From assembly GCA_016415585.1 (NCBI GenBank), contig CP066552.1:4092001-4156000 (forward strand): a DNA stretch of 64,000 bases. The letters run 5' to 3'. This document shows positions 9,956 to 20,331 of this stretch, one piece after another. Origin of the DNA: Pectobacterium carotovorum. GTDB lineage: Bacteria > Pseudomonadota > Gammaproteobacteria > Enterobacterales > Enterobacteriaceae. Below the pieces are notes generated by a model. That model was not told where the DNA came from, searched no databases, and worked only from the letters and a program-made list of their open reading frames with translations. Position 1 is the stretch's first letter. Each line of letters begins with the position of its first letter. Both the position numbers and the translations under genes were made by a program.

Positions 9956-10639
9956 TCATGCAGCTTCGGATAGCGGTAGGAACAACGTTTCATAGCCATT
10001 GGAAATGACGTGCCAGGCAAAGTAGGCAAATAGCAGTGCGGAAATCAGGCTGCAATAGAATGAGATCCGTTCTTTCAACAGACGCTGGCCGTACTTCACC
10101 AGCGCGGCAAGGAAAAACGTCCACAGTACACCACCGACGAAAAAGCCCAACAGAAACAGAGTAATCATGAAGGCAGAGCCATCGGTAGACTGCGCAATAA
10201 TCGTGCCGCCGATCGCCGCAAACCACAGTAACGCCGTCGGTGACGCCAACGCCATGCCAACGCCGCTGAGAAACTCGGTATACCGCGCTGGTGGCACTGT
10301 AAAATCCGCCGCATTCGCTGTCACAGACAGGTCAGCGAAGCGTTTAACCTGATAGTCACGCCATGCTGCACGCGCCATGCTAAACGTCATCCAGATCAGA
10401 ATAAGCCCCCCGCCAATCCATAGCACCCAGCGGACGGGCGTCAGGTTAAAGACCACCGCCAGACCCAGAACTGACAGCGTGGCATAAAACAGATCGCCGA
10501 AGCAGGAGCCCAGCCCGATATAAAACGCCGAACGCGCCCCATGCCGCAGCCCACGGTTAATAATCGCAGTATTGACCATTCCCAGATCGAGACAGAGTGA
10601 CAGGGACAGCAGCATCCCCGTGAAGACAACTAACAGCAT
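9956..10639 (-). CDS. LysE/RhtB-family exporter
   Basis: About 227 residues with six hydrophobic segments. The start MLLVVFTGMLLSLSLCLDLGMVNTA carries the family pattern of a first helix with a polar break, followed by GLRHGARSAFYIGLGSCFGD, the typical Gly-rich second segment. Family members export amino acids or related small molecules across the inner membrane. ATG at 10637-10639 is chosen because GAAGGGAA lies just upstream; the upstream in-frame ATG at 10705 overlaps the neighbouring gene. It follows an AraC-family gene on the same strand, whose stop is 63 bp upstream, so the regulator may control it. The substrate is unknown. Confidence 0.85.
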   Translation of the reverse strand: MLLVVFTGMLLSLSLCLDLGMVNTAIINRGLRHGARSAFYIGLGSCFGDLFYATLSVLGLAVVFNLTPVRWVLWIGGGLILIWMTFSMARAAWRDYQVKRFADLSVTANAADFTVPPARYTEFLSGVGMALASPTALLWFAAIGGTIIAQSTDGSAFMITLFLLGFFVGGVLWTFFLAALVKYGQRLLKERISFYCSLISALLFAYFAWHVISNGYETLFLPLSEAA

Positions 10640-10701
10640 GGTATTCCCTTCGAGCGTTAAGCAATAAGGCGAGTGTAGAGCCCAAGGGAAATACTGTATT
10701 G

Positions 10702-11457
10702 TCAAAAATTGATACGGCGGAACTGCCCCGGTGTCATCGCGTTATAGCGGTTGAAGGCTTTAGTGAAATGCGCCTGATCGGCAAACCCAACATCGCCCGC
10801 AACCTGACTAATCGCAGTACCCTGCCGCAACAGTTCTCGCGCTTTACACATACGTCGCTGCATCAGCCATGCCAGCGGCGGTAACCCGACCGCCTGATTA
10901 AACGAGCGCACCAGATGTGCGACCGACAGGTTCTCCTGCTGCGCGAGCTGGTCGAGCGTCGGGACATCACTGAGATCGTTTAGCAACCCATCTTTGATCC
11001 GCGTGATCCGCTCAGCCTCTTTGACCTGACCTTGAGACGGCACATGATGCTGATTTTCCATCAACCCCGCGAGCAGCAGGATAATGCGCTCCTGACGCGT
11101 GTTGTCGTCCAAATCAGAGGTGACCAGCTGTTTTAACTCAGACGCCAATTGTGCCGACGGATTCCAGCCCCGTGAGAACCGAAAGGTTTGGTGGAAATAA
11201 TGCTCGAATGCCCGCGGGTGAACGTACAAGGATGCGCACTGCCAGCGGTCAAACGCGTTGTCGCTGCCCTGTAGCTGATCGGGATTGTAGGTCGTCACCA
11301 TATCGTTGGTGGCAACAAAGGTTTCGCCATCCAGCCAGACCGTCTCCAACCCACTGAGATTAGCGCTGATAACGAATTCGTCGTGTGTATGCCGTGGAAA
11401 ACTGCGGCCGTTGGTTAACAGCGCCAGTTCAAACCAGACATCGCGGTACGTCATCAT
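10702..11457 (-). CDS. AraC-family transcriptional regulator
   Basis: The N-terminal half is a cupin-type sensor (FPRHTHDEFVISANLSG). The C-terminal 100 residues form two helix-turn-helix units: LDQLAQQENLSVAHLVRSFNQAVG and ISQVAGDVGFADQAHFTKAFNR, then the family signature ending MTPGQFRR. It sits just upstream of the LysE-type exporter on the same strand, a common arrangement for regulator plus exporter of one metabolite. MMTYRDVW is taken as the start; an in-frame ATG at 11517 would add 20 residues of unlikely composition (MSPDGGRCYFQ). The effector is not known. Confidence 0.85.
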   Translation of the reverse strand: MMTYRDVWFELALLTNGRSFPRHTHDEFVISANLSGLETVWLDGETFVATNDMVTTYNPDQLQGSDNAFDRWQCASLYVHPRAFEHYFHQTFRFSRGWNPSAQLASELKQLVTSDLDDNTRQERIILLLAGLMENQHHVPSQGQVKEAERITRIKDGLLNDLSDVPTLDQLAQQENLSVAHLVRSFNQAVGLPPLAWLMQRRMCKARELLRQGTAISQVAGDVGFADQAHFTKAFNRYNAMTPGQFRRINF

Positions 11458-11665
11458 GGGGGTGTTCCGACAGTGAAGGAATGCCTGAAAATAGCATCTT
11501 CCCCCGTCGGGCGACAATCACAGAATGGCGCCAAGAATGCGAAGGTAAAACGAGATGATAATACTATCGAGGTGGGCTCGAGATACACGGGGCTACCACG
11601 GTGCGAGGTGTCCCTACAAGAACCTCATCCCAATGTTTCCCCTAAAATTTGGCATTGTCGATAGT

Positions 11666-11693
11666 AAAAAAACCGGTGCGATTGCACCGGTTT
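11666..11693 (-). terminator. Terminator of the xerD-to-lysS gene string
   Basis: An AAACCGGTGC/GCACCGGTTT hairpin followed by a T-run on the minus strand lies about 40 bp after the lysS stop. It is a clear intrinsic terminator. Confidence 0.85.
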
Positions 11694-11733
11694 AATAAAG
11701 TATGACAACAACGTCAAGCTGGCTTTCTCTGCC

Positions 11734-13251
11734 TTACTTCTGCGGACGCATCGCTGGGAACAGAATAACGTCGCGGATGGTGTGGCTGTTCGTGAACAAC
11801 ATCACCATGCGGTCGATACCGATACCCAGACCCGCAGTTGGCGGCAGGCCGTGTTCCAGCGCGGTTACGTAGTCTTCGTCGTAGAACATCGCTTCGTCAT
11901 CGCCTGCATCTTTAGCATTCACCTGCTGAGCAAAACGCTCTGCCTGATCTTCGGCATCATTCAGCTCGGAGAAGCCGTTACCGATTTCACGGCCGCCGAT
12001 GAAGAACTCAAAGCGATCGGTGATTTCTGGATTCTGATCGTTACGGCGCGCCAGCGGCGACACTTCAGCCGGATATTCGGTGATGAAGGTCGGTTGAATC
12101 AGGCTGCTTTCTGCCGTCTCTTCGAAGATCTCGGTAACGATACGGCCCAGACCCCAGCTTTTCTCGATTTTGATGCCCAGAGACTGGGCGATCGCGGTCG
12201 CTTTCTCCAGATCGTCCAGATCGGCAACGTGGGTTTCAGGACGGTATTTGCAGATCGCTTCGCGCATCGTCAGCTTCTCGAACGGCTTACCGAAGTCGAA
12301 TGTCTGGTCGCCGTATTCCACCATCGTCGAGCCCAGCACGTCCTGCGTCAGCGTACGGAACAGGTTTTCCGTCAACACAATCAGGTCTTTATAATCGGCA
12401 TACGCCATATAAAGTTCCATCATGGTGAATTCAGGGTTGTGACGTGGCGAAACGCCTTCGTTACGGAAGTTACGGTTGATCTCGAACACACGCTCAAAAC
12501 CACCCACAACCAGACGCTTCAGGTACAGTTCCGGCGCGATGCGCAGGTACATGTCGATGTCCAGCGCGTTATGGTGCGTGATGAACGGACGGGCAGACGC
12601 GCCGCCGGGGATCACCTGCATCATTGGCGTTTCCACTTCCATAAAGCCGTTATCCACCATGAAGCGGCGGATGGCAGCCATCACGTTAGAACGGATGCGG
12701 AAGGTATTGCGTGATTCGTCGTTGGCAATCAGATCCAGATAGCGTTGACGATAGCGGGTTTCCTGATCGGCCAGACCGTGAAACTTATCCGGCAGTGGAC
12801 GCAGCGCTTTGGTCAGCAGACGCAGTTCGGTACAGTGGATAGACAGCTCGCCAGTTTTGGTTTTGAACAGCTTGCCGCGCGCGCCCAGAATATCGCCCAG
12901 ATCCCACTTCTTGAACTGCTCGTTATAGATGCCTTCCGCCAGATCGTCGCGGGAAACATACAGCTGAATACGGCCACCGACGTCCTGCAAGGTCACGAAA
13001 GAGGCTTTACCCATGATGCGACGGGTCATCATACGGCCCGCAACGGTCACTTCGATGCCCAGTTCTTCCAGCTCTTCGTTCTCTTTGGCATCGAACTCAG
13101 CGTGCAGACGATCGGACGTGCTGTCACGGCGGAAATCATTCGGGAATGCGATCCCAGTTTCACGCAGCGCCACCAGCTTTTCACGACGCGCTTTTAATTC
13201 ATTATTCAGATCTTGCGCCTGATCGGCACCCTGTGATTGTGATTCAGCCAT
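11734..13251 (-). CDS. lysS: Lysyl-tRNA synthetase, class II
   Basis: LysRS charges tRNA-Lys with lysine. The 505-residue length equals E. coli LysS. The OB-fold anticodon-binding domain is at about 65-150 ([21 protein letters not shown]). The catalytic domain shows class II motif 2 ([20 protein letters not shown]) and motif 3 ([14 protein letters not shown]). The start [14 protein letters not shown] lies 8 bp after prfB, as in other enterobacteria where the two genes are co-transcribed. A strong terminator follows. Confidence 0.98.
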   Translation of the reverse strand: MAESQSQGADQAQDLNNELKARREKLVALRETGIAFPNDFRRDSTSDRLHAEFDAKENEELEELGIEVTVAGRMMTRRIMGKASFVTLQDVGGRIQLYVSRDDLAEGIYNEQFKKWDLGDILGARGKLFKTKTGELSIHCTELRLLTKALRPLPDKFHGLADQETRYRQRYLDLIANDESRNTFRIRSNVMAAIRRFMVDNGFMEVETPMMQVIPGGASARPFITHHNALDIDMYLRIAPELYLKRLVVGGFERVFEINRNFRNEGVSPRHNPEFTMMELYMAYADYKDLIVLTENLFRTLTQDVLGSTMVEYGDQTFDFGKPFEKLTMREAICKYRPETHVADLDDLEKATAIAQSLGIKIEKSWGLGRIVTEIFEETAESSLIQPTFITEYPAEVSPLARRNDQNPEITDRFEFFIGGREIGNGFSELNDAEDQAERFAQQVNAKDAGDDEAMFYDEDYVTALEHGLPPTAGLGIGIDRMVMLFTNSHTIRDVILFPAMRPQK

Positions 13252-13259
13252 GTGAATTC

Positions 13260-14358
13260 TTATAACCCCGCTTTTAAACTTGCTTCAATAAATTTGTCCA
13301 GATCGCCATCCAGTACCGCCTGAGTGTTACGTGTTTCCACTCCGGTACGTAAATCTTTGATGCGCGAATCATCCAGAACATAGGAACGAATTTGACTACC
13401 CCAGCCGATATCAGATTTGTTGTCTTCCATCACCTGTTTCTCAGCATTTTTCTTTTGCATCTCAAACTCGTACAGCTTGGCTTTCAGCTGTTTCATCGCC
13501 TGATCTTTGTTTTTATGCTGGGAACGGTCATTCTGACACTGCGTGACAATGTTGGTCGGAATGTGGGTAATACGCACCGCAGATTCTGTCCGGTTAACGT
13601 GCTGACCACCCGCACCGGATGCGCGGTACACGTCAATACGCAGGTCGGCTGGATTGATTTCGATATCAATATCGTCATCCACTTCCGGGTAGACAAACGC
13701 GGAGCTGAATGAGGTGTGACGGCGGCCGCCGGAATCGAACGGGCTCTTACGCACCAGACGGTGTACGCCAGTTTCAGTACGCAGCCAGCCAAACGCATAG
13801 TCACCGATGATCTTGATGGTGGCGGATTTCGTACCGGCCACGTCACCGTCTGACTCTTCAATAATTTCGGTTTTAAACCCTTTGGCTTCCGCCCAACGCA
13901 GGTACATACGCACTAGCATGCTGGCCCAGTCCTGCGCTTCCGTACCGCCAGAACCCGCCTGAATATCCAGATAGCAATCCGCACTGTCATACTGGCCGGA
14001 GAACATACGACGGAATTCGAGCTGGCCTAATTTATTTTCCAGCGTATCCAGTTCTACCGACGTCTCATTAAAGGTGTCTTCGTCTTCTTCTTCCACCGCG
14101 AGCTCAAGCAGACCATTCACATCTTCCAGACCCTGAGTCAGTTGATCGATAGTGTCTACGATAGCTTCCAGCGAGGAGCGTTCTTTCCCCAATGCCTGAG
14201 CGCGTTCAGGCTCATTCCAGACATCAGGCTGTTCCAGTTCTGCGTTTACTTCTTCGAGGCGTTCTTTCTTGGCATCATAGTCAAAGATACCCCCTAAGAA
14301 CGGCACTACGTTCAGACAGATCCTGAATGCGGTTTTTTACCGGATTAATTTCAAACAT
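13260..14358 (-). CDS. prfB: Peptide chain release factor 2 (with +1 frameshift)
   Basis: RF2 reads UGA and UAA stops and releases the peptide. The gene starts at ATG 14356-14358 ([17 protein letters not shown]), runs 25 codons to an in-frame TGA at 14281-14283, and continues after a +1 shift as [17 protein letters not shown] to the end; the product is about 365 residues as in E. coli. The peptidyl-hydrolase motif GGQ ([17 protein letters not shown]) and the SPF stop-recognition tripeptide (KSPFDSGG) are present. It sits between recJ and lysS in the conserved gene string. Regulation is autogenous: scarce RF2 lets ribosomes pause at TGA and shift. Confidence 0.97.
14280..14295 (-). promoter_or_regulatory. 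RF2 programmed +1 frameshift site
   Basis: On the minus strand the order is AGG GGG TAT CTT TGA C: a Shine-Dalgarno-like AGGGGG three bases before the slippery CTT and the TGA stop. This is the same layout as in E. coli prfB. Confidence 0.95.
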
Positions 14359-14464
14359 GATTTTTTATATTCTTACGTTAAGTCGTTGACAACGGAATGG
14401 TGTAACCCGCCATTCTAGCGGATAAAAGGCGCATTTTATAGACTTTCTGCCCACCGTATGTGGT

Positions 14465-16228
14465 TCACGCGCGCGGCCACAGATGTTGGATCATCAATTG
14501 CACCGAGCGTTTACCACGAAACTCATTAATATCCAGCCGATACACCATTTCCACTTCTTTAATGCTCGGATCCGGCCAGATGGTGGTATCGACATTGAAT
14601 GCGATACCATCTAACAGCGGCACAGCGCCAGTTGCGCCTATCGGTTCAAACATCGCTTTCAAATGGCGTTCTTTGAGTAGACGGGGTTGCAGAATACGGA
14701 AGCAACCATCGAACGTCGGTTCAGGGAATGCCTGCCCCCACGGCCCGGCGTAGCGCAGCATTTCTGCCGTCGATAACAAATCCAGCTCCGGCAGAGCCAG
14801 TTCACCATCAGACCAGACAACGCCTTCAAGCTGAGATGGGTCCAGCCATTCGCCAACCAGTTCGCCGAAACGCAGCCGGAAATCGTCGAACCGATCTTCA
14901 TGCAGCGATAACCCTGCCGCCATCGCGTGTCCGCCGAATTTATCCATCATACCGGGGTACAGTGTATCCAGCCGCTCCAGCGCATCACGCAGATGCAGAC
15001 CAGAAATAGAACGCCCCGACCCTTTCAACATGCCGTCGCCCGCGGGCGCAAAGGCAATTACCGGACGATGAAAGCGTTCTTTAATGCGCGAAGCCAGAAT
15101 ACCGACGACGCCCTGATGCCACTCTGGGTGATACATCGCCAGCCCGTAAGGCAATTCAGTACGAGTGCGCTCCAGCGATTCACACAGACGCAGCGCTTCG
15201 ACCTGCATTCCCTGTTCGATCTCCCGCCTGTCCTGATTCAACGCATCTAAATCATTAGCCAGCATGCGCGCCTGAGTAATATCGTTACTCAATAACAGCT
15301 CAACGCCGACCGTCATGTCATCCAACCGACCGGCGGCGTTCAATCGTGGCCCAAGCGCAAAACCTAGATCGCTGGAGACCAGTTGGCTGGCATCGCGGTT
15401 AGCCACTTCCAGCAGTGCACGAATGCCCGGGCGACACTCGCCCGCACGAATGCGGTTCAGCCCCTGTGCAACCAGAATTCGATTATTGGCATCCAGCGGT
15501 ACGACGTCAGCCACCGTGCCCAGCGCGACCAGATCCAGTAATTCAGTGAGATTCGGCTTCGCCAGACCCTGTTGCGTAAAAAAGGGCTGCGTAAACCAGT
15601 CGCTATCACGCAAGCGCACGAACAGCGCCATCATCAGGTAAAACGCGACGCCCACGCCAGCCAGTGATTTGGAGGGAAACTGACAGTCAGGCAGATTGGG
15701 GTTAATCATGGCATCGGCAGCAGGCAAAACTTCGCCTGGCAGATGGTGATCGGTCACCAGCACCGAGATACCGCGCCGATGCGCATCTTCGACCCCCGCG
15801 TGAGAAGAGATTCCGTTATCCACGGTCACAATCACTTCCGCACCCAGCGCGGCAGCCTGCGCCACCACTTCAGGGCTTAGCCCGTAGCCGTTTTCAAAAC
15901 GGTTCGGCACCAGATATTTCACGTTCACGCCGCCCATACTGCGCAGCGCTAATACGGTAAGCGCGGTGCTGGTGGCGCCATCGGCATCAAAATCGCCAAC
16001 GATGACGATGCAGCGCTTCTCTGCCAGCGTGTGTTGCAGCAGATCAATCGCTTTATCAATGCCGCTGAGCAAACGGTAATTGAGTAAACCACTCAGACTA
16101 CGTTCCAGCTCCTGCGCACCTTTCACGCCGCGCTGCGCATAAAGGCGACGCAGCAAGGGCGGAACGGTGTCAGGTAAATCAATGTCCTCCGCCAGCGGAC
16201 GCCGACGGAGTTGGGTAATCATATCCAC
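14465..16228 (-). CDS. recJ: Single-strand 5'-3' exonuclease RecJ
   Basis: RecJ digests 5' single-stranded DNA in recombination and mismatch repair. The 587-residue product carries the DHH-phosphoesterase motifs: DFDADGATSTA (motif I), VTVDNGISSHAG, VTDHHLPG (motif III) and the later GGHAMAAGLSL of the DHHA1 domain. Length fits E. coli RecJ (577). The start at MDMITQLRRRP gives a gap of 6 bp after the dsbC stop, typical of this operon. It is located between dsbC and prfB as in E. coli. Confidence 0.97.
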   Translation of the reverse strand: MDMITQLRRRPLAEDIDLPDTVPPLLRRLYAQRGVKGAQELERSLSGLLNYRLLSGIDKAIDLLQHTLAEKRCIVIVGDFDADGATSTALTVLALRSMGGVNVKYLVPNRFENGYGLSPEVVAQAAALGAEVIVTVDNGISSHAGVEDAHRRGISVLVTDHHLPGEVLPAADAMINPNLPDCQFPSKSLAGVGVAFYLMMALFVRLRDSDWFTQPFFTQQGLAKPNLTELLDLVALGTVADVVPLDANNRILVAQGLNRIRAGECRPGIRALLEVANRDASQLVSSDLGFALGPRLNAAGRLDDMTVGVELLLSNDITQARMLANDLDALNQDRREIEQGMQVEALRLCESLERTRTELPYGLAMYHPEWHQGVVGILASRIKERFHRPVIAFAPAGDGMLKGSGRSISGLHLRDALERLDTLYPGMMDKFGGHAMAAGLSLHEDRFDDFRLRFGELVGEWLDPSQLEGVVWSDGELALPELDLLSTAEMLRYAGPWGQAFPEPTFDGCFRILQPRLLKERHLKAMFEPIGATGAVPLLDGIAFNVDTTIWPDPSIKEVEMVYRLDINEFRGKRSVQLMIQHLWPRA

Positions 16229-16234
16229 GTAGCA

Positions 16235-16951
16235 TTAACCGCCGGTTTTCTTCGAAGCGTTGTGTGCTTCCAGCATCGCCAGCATTTCTTTCGGCCCTTG
16301 ATATCCCGGCACGACCAGGCCGTCTTGCAGCACGATGGCAGGGGTGCCCTGCACGCCAAACTGGATGCCCAGTTGGTAATGCGCGGCGATATCGGTTTTG
16401 CACGTTGCTGCCGAGATCGCGTCACCCTTCATCGCGCTATCAAACGCTTTATTGCGATCGGCCACGCACCAGATGGACTGCATATCTTTCGCTGCCGGCG
16501 ATTTCATGCCCTGACGCGGGAAGGCCAGATAGCGCACGGTAATGCCTAGCGCGTTGTAGTCTTTCATCTGTTCATGCAGTTTGTGGCAATAGCCGCAGGT
16601 GATGTCGGTGAACACGGTGATAACGTGTTTTTCCTGCGCGGCTTTATAAACAATCATTTGTTCCTGTAGTGCATCCAGCTTGCCGATCAGGATCTTATTA
16701 GTGGTGTTAACCGGCATGGTGCCGCTCACGTCGTAAAGCGGGCCTTGCAGCAAATGCTTGCCGTCTTCGCTGATGTACAGCACGCCGCTATCAGTAATGA
16801 CGGTTTTCATACCCGCCATCGGCGAAGGCAGGATTTCCGCCCCTTGCATATCCAGACGCGTCAACGTCTGCTTGATCGCAGCATCATCGGCGTGTGCAAA
16901 ATGGGTCGCCGTGGCCACCAGCAAAGAAAGCAGTAATAACCCTTTTTTCAT
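16235..16951 (-). CDS. dsbC: Periplasmic disulfide isomerase DsbC
   Basis: DsbC reshuffles wrong disulfides in periplasmic proteins and is kept reduced by DsbD. The start at MKKGLLLLSLL gives a signal peptide cleaved near AHA (residue 21) and a 238-residue precursor, close to E. coli length (236). The active-site CGYC is at 119-122; a second Cys pair later (WCVADRN...ATC) matches the structural disulfide. The cis-Pro segment QGTPAIVL is present. A longer reading from 17050 would add a non-signal leader and is not favoured. It lies directly upstream of recJ. Confidence 0.97.
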   Translation of the reverse strand: MKKGLLLLSLLVATATHFAHADDAAIKQTLTRLDMQGAEILPSPMAGMKTVITDSGVLYISEDGKHLLQGPLYDVSGTMPVNTTNKILIGKLDALQEQMIVYKAAQEKHVITVFTDITCGYCHKLHEQMKDYNALGITVRYLAFPRQGMKSPAAKDMQSIWCVADRNKAFDSAMKGDAISAATCKTDIAAHYQLGIQFGVQGTPAIVLQDGLVVPGYQGPKEMLAMLEAHNASKKTGG

Positions 16952-17089
16952 TTCATCAATCCTGTGTTTTCGCAACATGGTTCGTAGCAAAATAGCATTG
17001 TACCAATGCGCTGTGATAGTAAGCGGGAAATCCCGCCAGCCAGATAACATCCTGTTACTCTGTATAATGACTTGGTGGTTACGTTATCC

Positions 17090-17992
17090 CTATGCGCGCG
17101 GATGGTGCTGCTGATGAAGCTGCTTCAGCCGTTCCGTCGCGACATGGGTGTAAATCTGCGTCGTGGAAAGATCGCTGTGCCCCAAGAGCATCTGTACGAC
17201 CCGTAAATCCGCGCCGTGGTTCAATAAATGGGTCGCAAACGCGTGGCGCAAGACGTGCGGCGAGAGCTTTTCGCTGTCGATGGACGCCAGTACCGCATAA
17301 TGCTTGATGCGGTGCCAGAACGTCTGGCGCGTCATTTGCCGTGCGCGACTGCTAGGAAACAGCACATCCAGCGTCTGCCCATTCAGCAGCCACGGGCGAC
17401 CATGTTCCAGATAATACTCGATCCAGTACACCGCTTCTTCACCCAACGGTACCAGTCGTTCTTTATTCCCTTTCCCCAGCACTCGTACCACGCCCTGCCG
17501 CAGGCTGACATCGCTCATCGTCAAACTAACCAGCTCGGAAACACGCAGCCCCGTCGCATACAATACCTCAAGCATGGCCTTATCGCGTAATTCCAGCGGT
17601 TGTTCAATGCTTGGGGCGTTGAGCAACGCATCAACCTGCGCTTCGCTCAAATCTTTGGGTAGACGCTGTGGCAGTTTTGGCGATGACAGCACTGCGCTCG
17701 GATCGTCGCTGCGAAGCTTTTCCCGATAAAGGTACTGAAAGAAACGGCGCATCGCACTCAGCAAGCGGGCCGAGCTGGTTGCCTTGTAGCCCCCCTCGAC
17801 TCTGTCAGCGAGAAACGCCTGAAGATCGAGCGACTGCGCCTGTAGCAAACCATTCTCATGATGTGCAAGCCACTCCGCGAGCGTTCGCAGATCCAGCCGA
17901 TAAGAGGCCAGCGTATTCTCTGCCAGATTTCTTTCCAGCCACAGCGCATCGAGAAACTGTTCGATAAGCGCCCGATCGTGTTCTTGCATCGC
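17090..17992 (-). CDS. xerD: Tyrosine recombinase XerD
   Basis: XerD acts with XerC at dif to resolve chromosome dimers, activated by FtsK. The N-terminal SAM-like domain (about 1-110) is followed by the catalytic domain with Arg in ATGLRVSEL, the HVLRHAFATH box, LGHSDLSTTQIYTHV holding the second His and the nucleophile Tyr. The chosen ATG at 17990-17992 (MQEHDRALIEQF) has AAGGA 8 bp upstream and gives 300 residues (298 in E. coli). A frame extends five codons upstream. It heads the gene string xerD-dsbC-recJ-prfB-lysS. Confidence 0.97.
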   Translation of the reverse strand, partial: AMQEHDRALIEQFLDALWLERNLAENTLASYRLDLRTLAEWLAHHENGLLQAQSLDLQAFLADRVEGGYKATSSARLLSAMRRFFQYLYREKLRSDDPSAVLSSPKLPQRLPKDLSEAQVDALLNAPSIEQPLELRDKAMLEVLYATGLRVSELVSLTMSDVSLRQGVVRVLGKGNKERLVPLGEEAVYWIEYYLEHGRPWLLNGQTLDVLFPSSRARQMTRQTFWHRIKHYAVLASIDSEKLSPHVLRHAFATHLLNHGADLRVVQMLLGHSDLSTTQIYTHVATERLKQLHQQHHPRA

Positions 17993-18007
17993 CGTGTCCT
18001 TCTTCAC

Positions 18008-18300
18008 TGATTGGCAATATTATGCCGATGAAGCAGCGACTTTACACCTTCATCAGGTCCGCATTCTCTCGTAAACAGAATTGTGCGTGATCTCACATAT
18101 TCCGCGAGCATCAACATCACCATAACATTCTCCGGCAAAAATAAGGCCACGGCACATTATATTTTATGTATCGTCAATATATCGGAACAGGCTCCTTGAA
18201 GCCGTGTGTCTACTGGCATTGACCTTACTGAATCAACGTTGAAAAGCCGATTTTTCTGTGCGTAGAATGGCTGTTCGTGTTGTTAAAATAAAGAAACATT
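18008..18300. promoter_or_regulatory. Divergent promoter region xerD / yhjE
   Basis: This 293-bp gap separates the leftward xerD string from the rightward transporter gene and must hold both promoters. Upstream of yhjE, AT-rich blocks are seen (TATATTTTATGTATC near 18157). No operator was recognised. Confidence 0.4.
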
Positions 18301-19629
18301 ATGCAAGCCACCACCATCACTCCCACTCTCGATGCCGAAGCGGAAGCGCCACCCGTAAACTCACGCAATAAAGTGATTGTTGCGTCATTAATTGGCACCG
18401 CTATCGAATTTTTCGATTTTTATATCTACGCCACTGCTGCGGTGCTGATTTTCCCGCACATTTTCTTCCCACAAGGCGATCCGACTGCCGCGACGCTACA
18501 GTCGCTTGCCACTTTTGCGATTGCCTTTGTGGCTCGCCCTATTGGCTCGGCAGTCTTCGGTCACTTTGGTGACCGCGTTGGACGTAAAGTCACGCTGGTC
18601 GCTTCTCTGCTGACCATGGGGATTTCAACCGTTCTGATTGGGCTGTTACCGACCTACGAAACCATTGGTATTTTTGCACCGATTCTGCTGGCACTGGCGC
18701 GCTTCGGCCAGGGTCTGGGTCTGGGCGGTGAATGGGGCGGCGCGGCGCTGCTGGCGACCGAAAATGCCCCGTCCCATAAACGTGCGCTGTATGGGTCGTT
18801 CCCCCAGCTTGGCGCGCCGATTGGCTTCTTCTTCGCTAACGGTACCTTTCTGCTGTTGTCCTGGCTGCTGACGGAAGAGCAGTTCATGACCTGGGGCTGG
18901 CGTGTGCCGTTCGTCGCGTCCGCCGCGCTGGTGCTGGTTGGCCTGTATGTCCGTATCTCTCTGCATGAAGCCCCGGTCTTTACCAAAGCAGTCAAAGCCG
19001 GTAAGCAGGTGCGTATGCCGCTGGGCACGCTGCTCAGCAAGCATATGAAAGTCACGATCCTCGGCACCTTCATCATGCTGGCGACCTACACGCTGTTCTA
19101 CATCATGACCGTTTACTCCATGACGTACGGTACGACGCCAGAACCTAAGGGGCTTGGCTTCTCACGTAACAGTTTCCTGTTGATGCTGATGATCGCGGTG
19201 ATCGGCTTTGGTCTGATGGTGCCGGTAGCGGGCTATCTGGCGGATGCTTTTGGCCGCCGTAAGACCATGATTACCATCACCTGCCTCATGATCGTCTTCG
19301 CTATGCTGTTCCCTTATATGCTCGGTTCAGGTAATCAGGCGCTGGTGATGGGCTTCCTGGTGCTGGGTCTGAGCATCATGGGGCTGACGTTCGGCCCGAT
19401 GGGTGCCCTGCTGCCGGAGCTGTTCCCGACGGAAGTGCGCTACACAGGCGCATCATTCTCCTATAACGTCTCGTCGATTCTGGGCGCATCAGTCGCACCG
19501 TATATCGCCGCATGGCTGACGGCCAACTACGGCCTGTTCTATGTCGGCGTTTATCTGGCTGCTATGGCATCACTGACGCTGATTGCACTGCTTCTCACCA
19601 AAGAAACGCGTCACCAGTCTTTGGGATAA
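18301..19629 (+). CDS. yhjE: MFS transporter of the metabolite:H+ symporter family (YhjE-like)
   Basis: The 442-residue inner-membrane protein has 12 predicted segments. The N-terminal IGTAIEFFDFYIYATAAV and the loop GHFGDRVGRKVTLVASLL are hallmarks of the MHS family that includes ShiA, KgtP and YhjE; near-identity of remembered stretches (LARFGQGLGLGGEWGGAALLATENAP) points to YhjE. It probably imports an organic acid with protons, but the substrate of YhjE is not established. In E. coli yhjE is not next to xerD, so its place between xerD and fldB is lineage-specific. Confidence 0.9.
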   Translation: MQATTITPTLDAEAEAPPVNSRNKVIVASLIGTAIEFFDFYIYATAAVLIFPHIFFPQGDPTAATLQSLATFAIAFVARPIGSAVFGHFGDRVGRKVTLVASLLTMGISTVLIGLLPTYETIGIFAPILLALARFGQGLGLGGEWGGAALLATENAPSHKRALYGSFPQLGAPIGFFFANGTFLLLSWLLTEEQFMTWGWRVPFVASAALVLVGLYVRISLHEAPVFTKAVKAGKQVRMPLGTLLSKHMKVTILGTFIMLATYTLFYIMTVYSMTYGTTPEPKGLGFSRNSFLLMLMIAVIGFGLMVPVAGYLADAFGRRKTMITITCLMIVFAMLFPYMLGSGNQALVMGFLVLGLSIMGLTFGPMGALLPELFPTEVRYTGASFSYNVSSILGASVAPYIAAWLTANYGLFYVGVYLAAMASLTLIALLLTKETRHQSLG

Positions 19630-19637
19630 TTTCCCTT

Positions 19638-19661
19638 CAGTGGGGGCCACGGCCCTCACTG
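19638..19661 (+). terminator. Hairpin after yhjE
   Basis: A CAGTG-G-GGGCC / GGCCC-CACTG-type hairpin starts 8 bp after the yhjE stop, followed by a T-rich stretch (CACCTTTTCTTAC). It probably ends the yhjE transcript. Confidence 0.5.
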
Positions 19662-19790
19662 CACCTTTTCTTACTCCTGTTCTCCTTTTAGAATACCGAC
19701 ATCCAGCGGCACCCTTCGCCTGTCACGTTATCTCTATGGCCTGAAGCGAGTGCGCCCTTACTGATAGCAATTGTTTATAAAGAACTGAAT

Positions 19791-20309
19791 ATGAAAATCG
19801 GTCTATTTTACGGCTCAAGCACCTGCTACACCGAAATGGCGGCGGAAAAAATTCGCGACATTCTGGGTGAAGAACTGGTGGATCTGCACAACGTTAAGGA
19901 TGTCGGCCCTCAACGTATGGAAGATTACAGTACGCTGATTCTCGGCATCCCAACCTGGGATTTCGGTGAGATTCAGGAAGACTGGGAGAACATTTGGGGT
20001 CAATTAGCGACGCTAAGCCTCAACGGCAAAGTCGTCGCGCTCTACGGTATGGGCGACCAGCTTGGCTATAGCGAATGGTTCCTTGATGCGCTGGGCATGC
20101 TGCATGACCAACTGCTGCCGCTGGGCGTAACATTTATTGGATATTGGCCAATAGAGGGCTACGACTTCACCAGTCCGAAACCGCTGACTGCCGACGGCAA
20201 ACACTTTGTCGGGCTGGCGCTGGACGAAGTGAACCAATACGATCTCAGCGATGAACGGCTGGAACAGTGGTGCGAACAGATCCTGCAAGAGATGGCGTCA
20301 TTACTGTAA
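19791..20309 (+). CDS. fldB: Flavodoxin FldB
   Basis: An FMN-containing electron carrier of the cytoplasm. The 172-residue protein has the phosphate-binding loop ([18 protein letters not shown]), the [14 protein letters not shown] isoalloxazine loop and [12 protein letters not shown], closely matching E. coli FldB (173). In E. coli it lies between xerD and the ygfX-sdhE pair, and the same neighbourhood is seen here apart from the inserted yhjE and rlmF. Confidence 0.97.
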   Translation: MKIGLFYGSSTCYTEMAAEKIRDILGEELVDLHNVKDVGPQRMEDYSTLILGIPTWDFGEIQEDWENIWGQLATLSLNGKVVALYGMGDQLGYSEWFLDALGMLHDQLLPLGVTFIGYWPIEGYDFTSPKPLTADGKHFVGLALDEVNQYDLSDERLEQWCEQILQEMASLL

Positions 20310-20331
20310 TCTGAGCTGAATGGTGATGTGA

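Noticed and set aside
11782..12714. 310-codon open frame on the plus strand
   Set aside because: It is antisense to lysS, which is a full-length conserved gene; the frame has His/Gln-rich shadow composition typical of antisense to GC-rich coding DNA.
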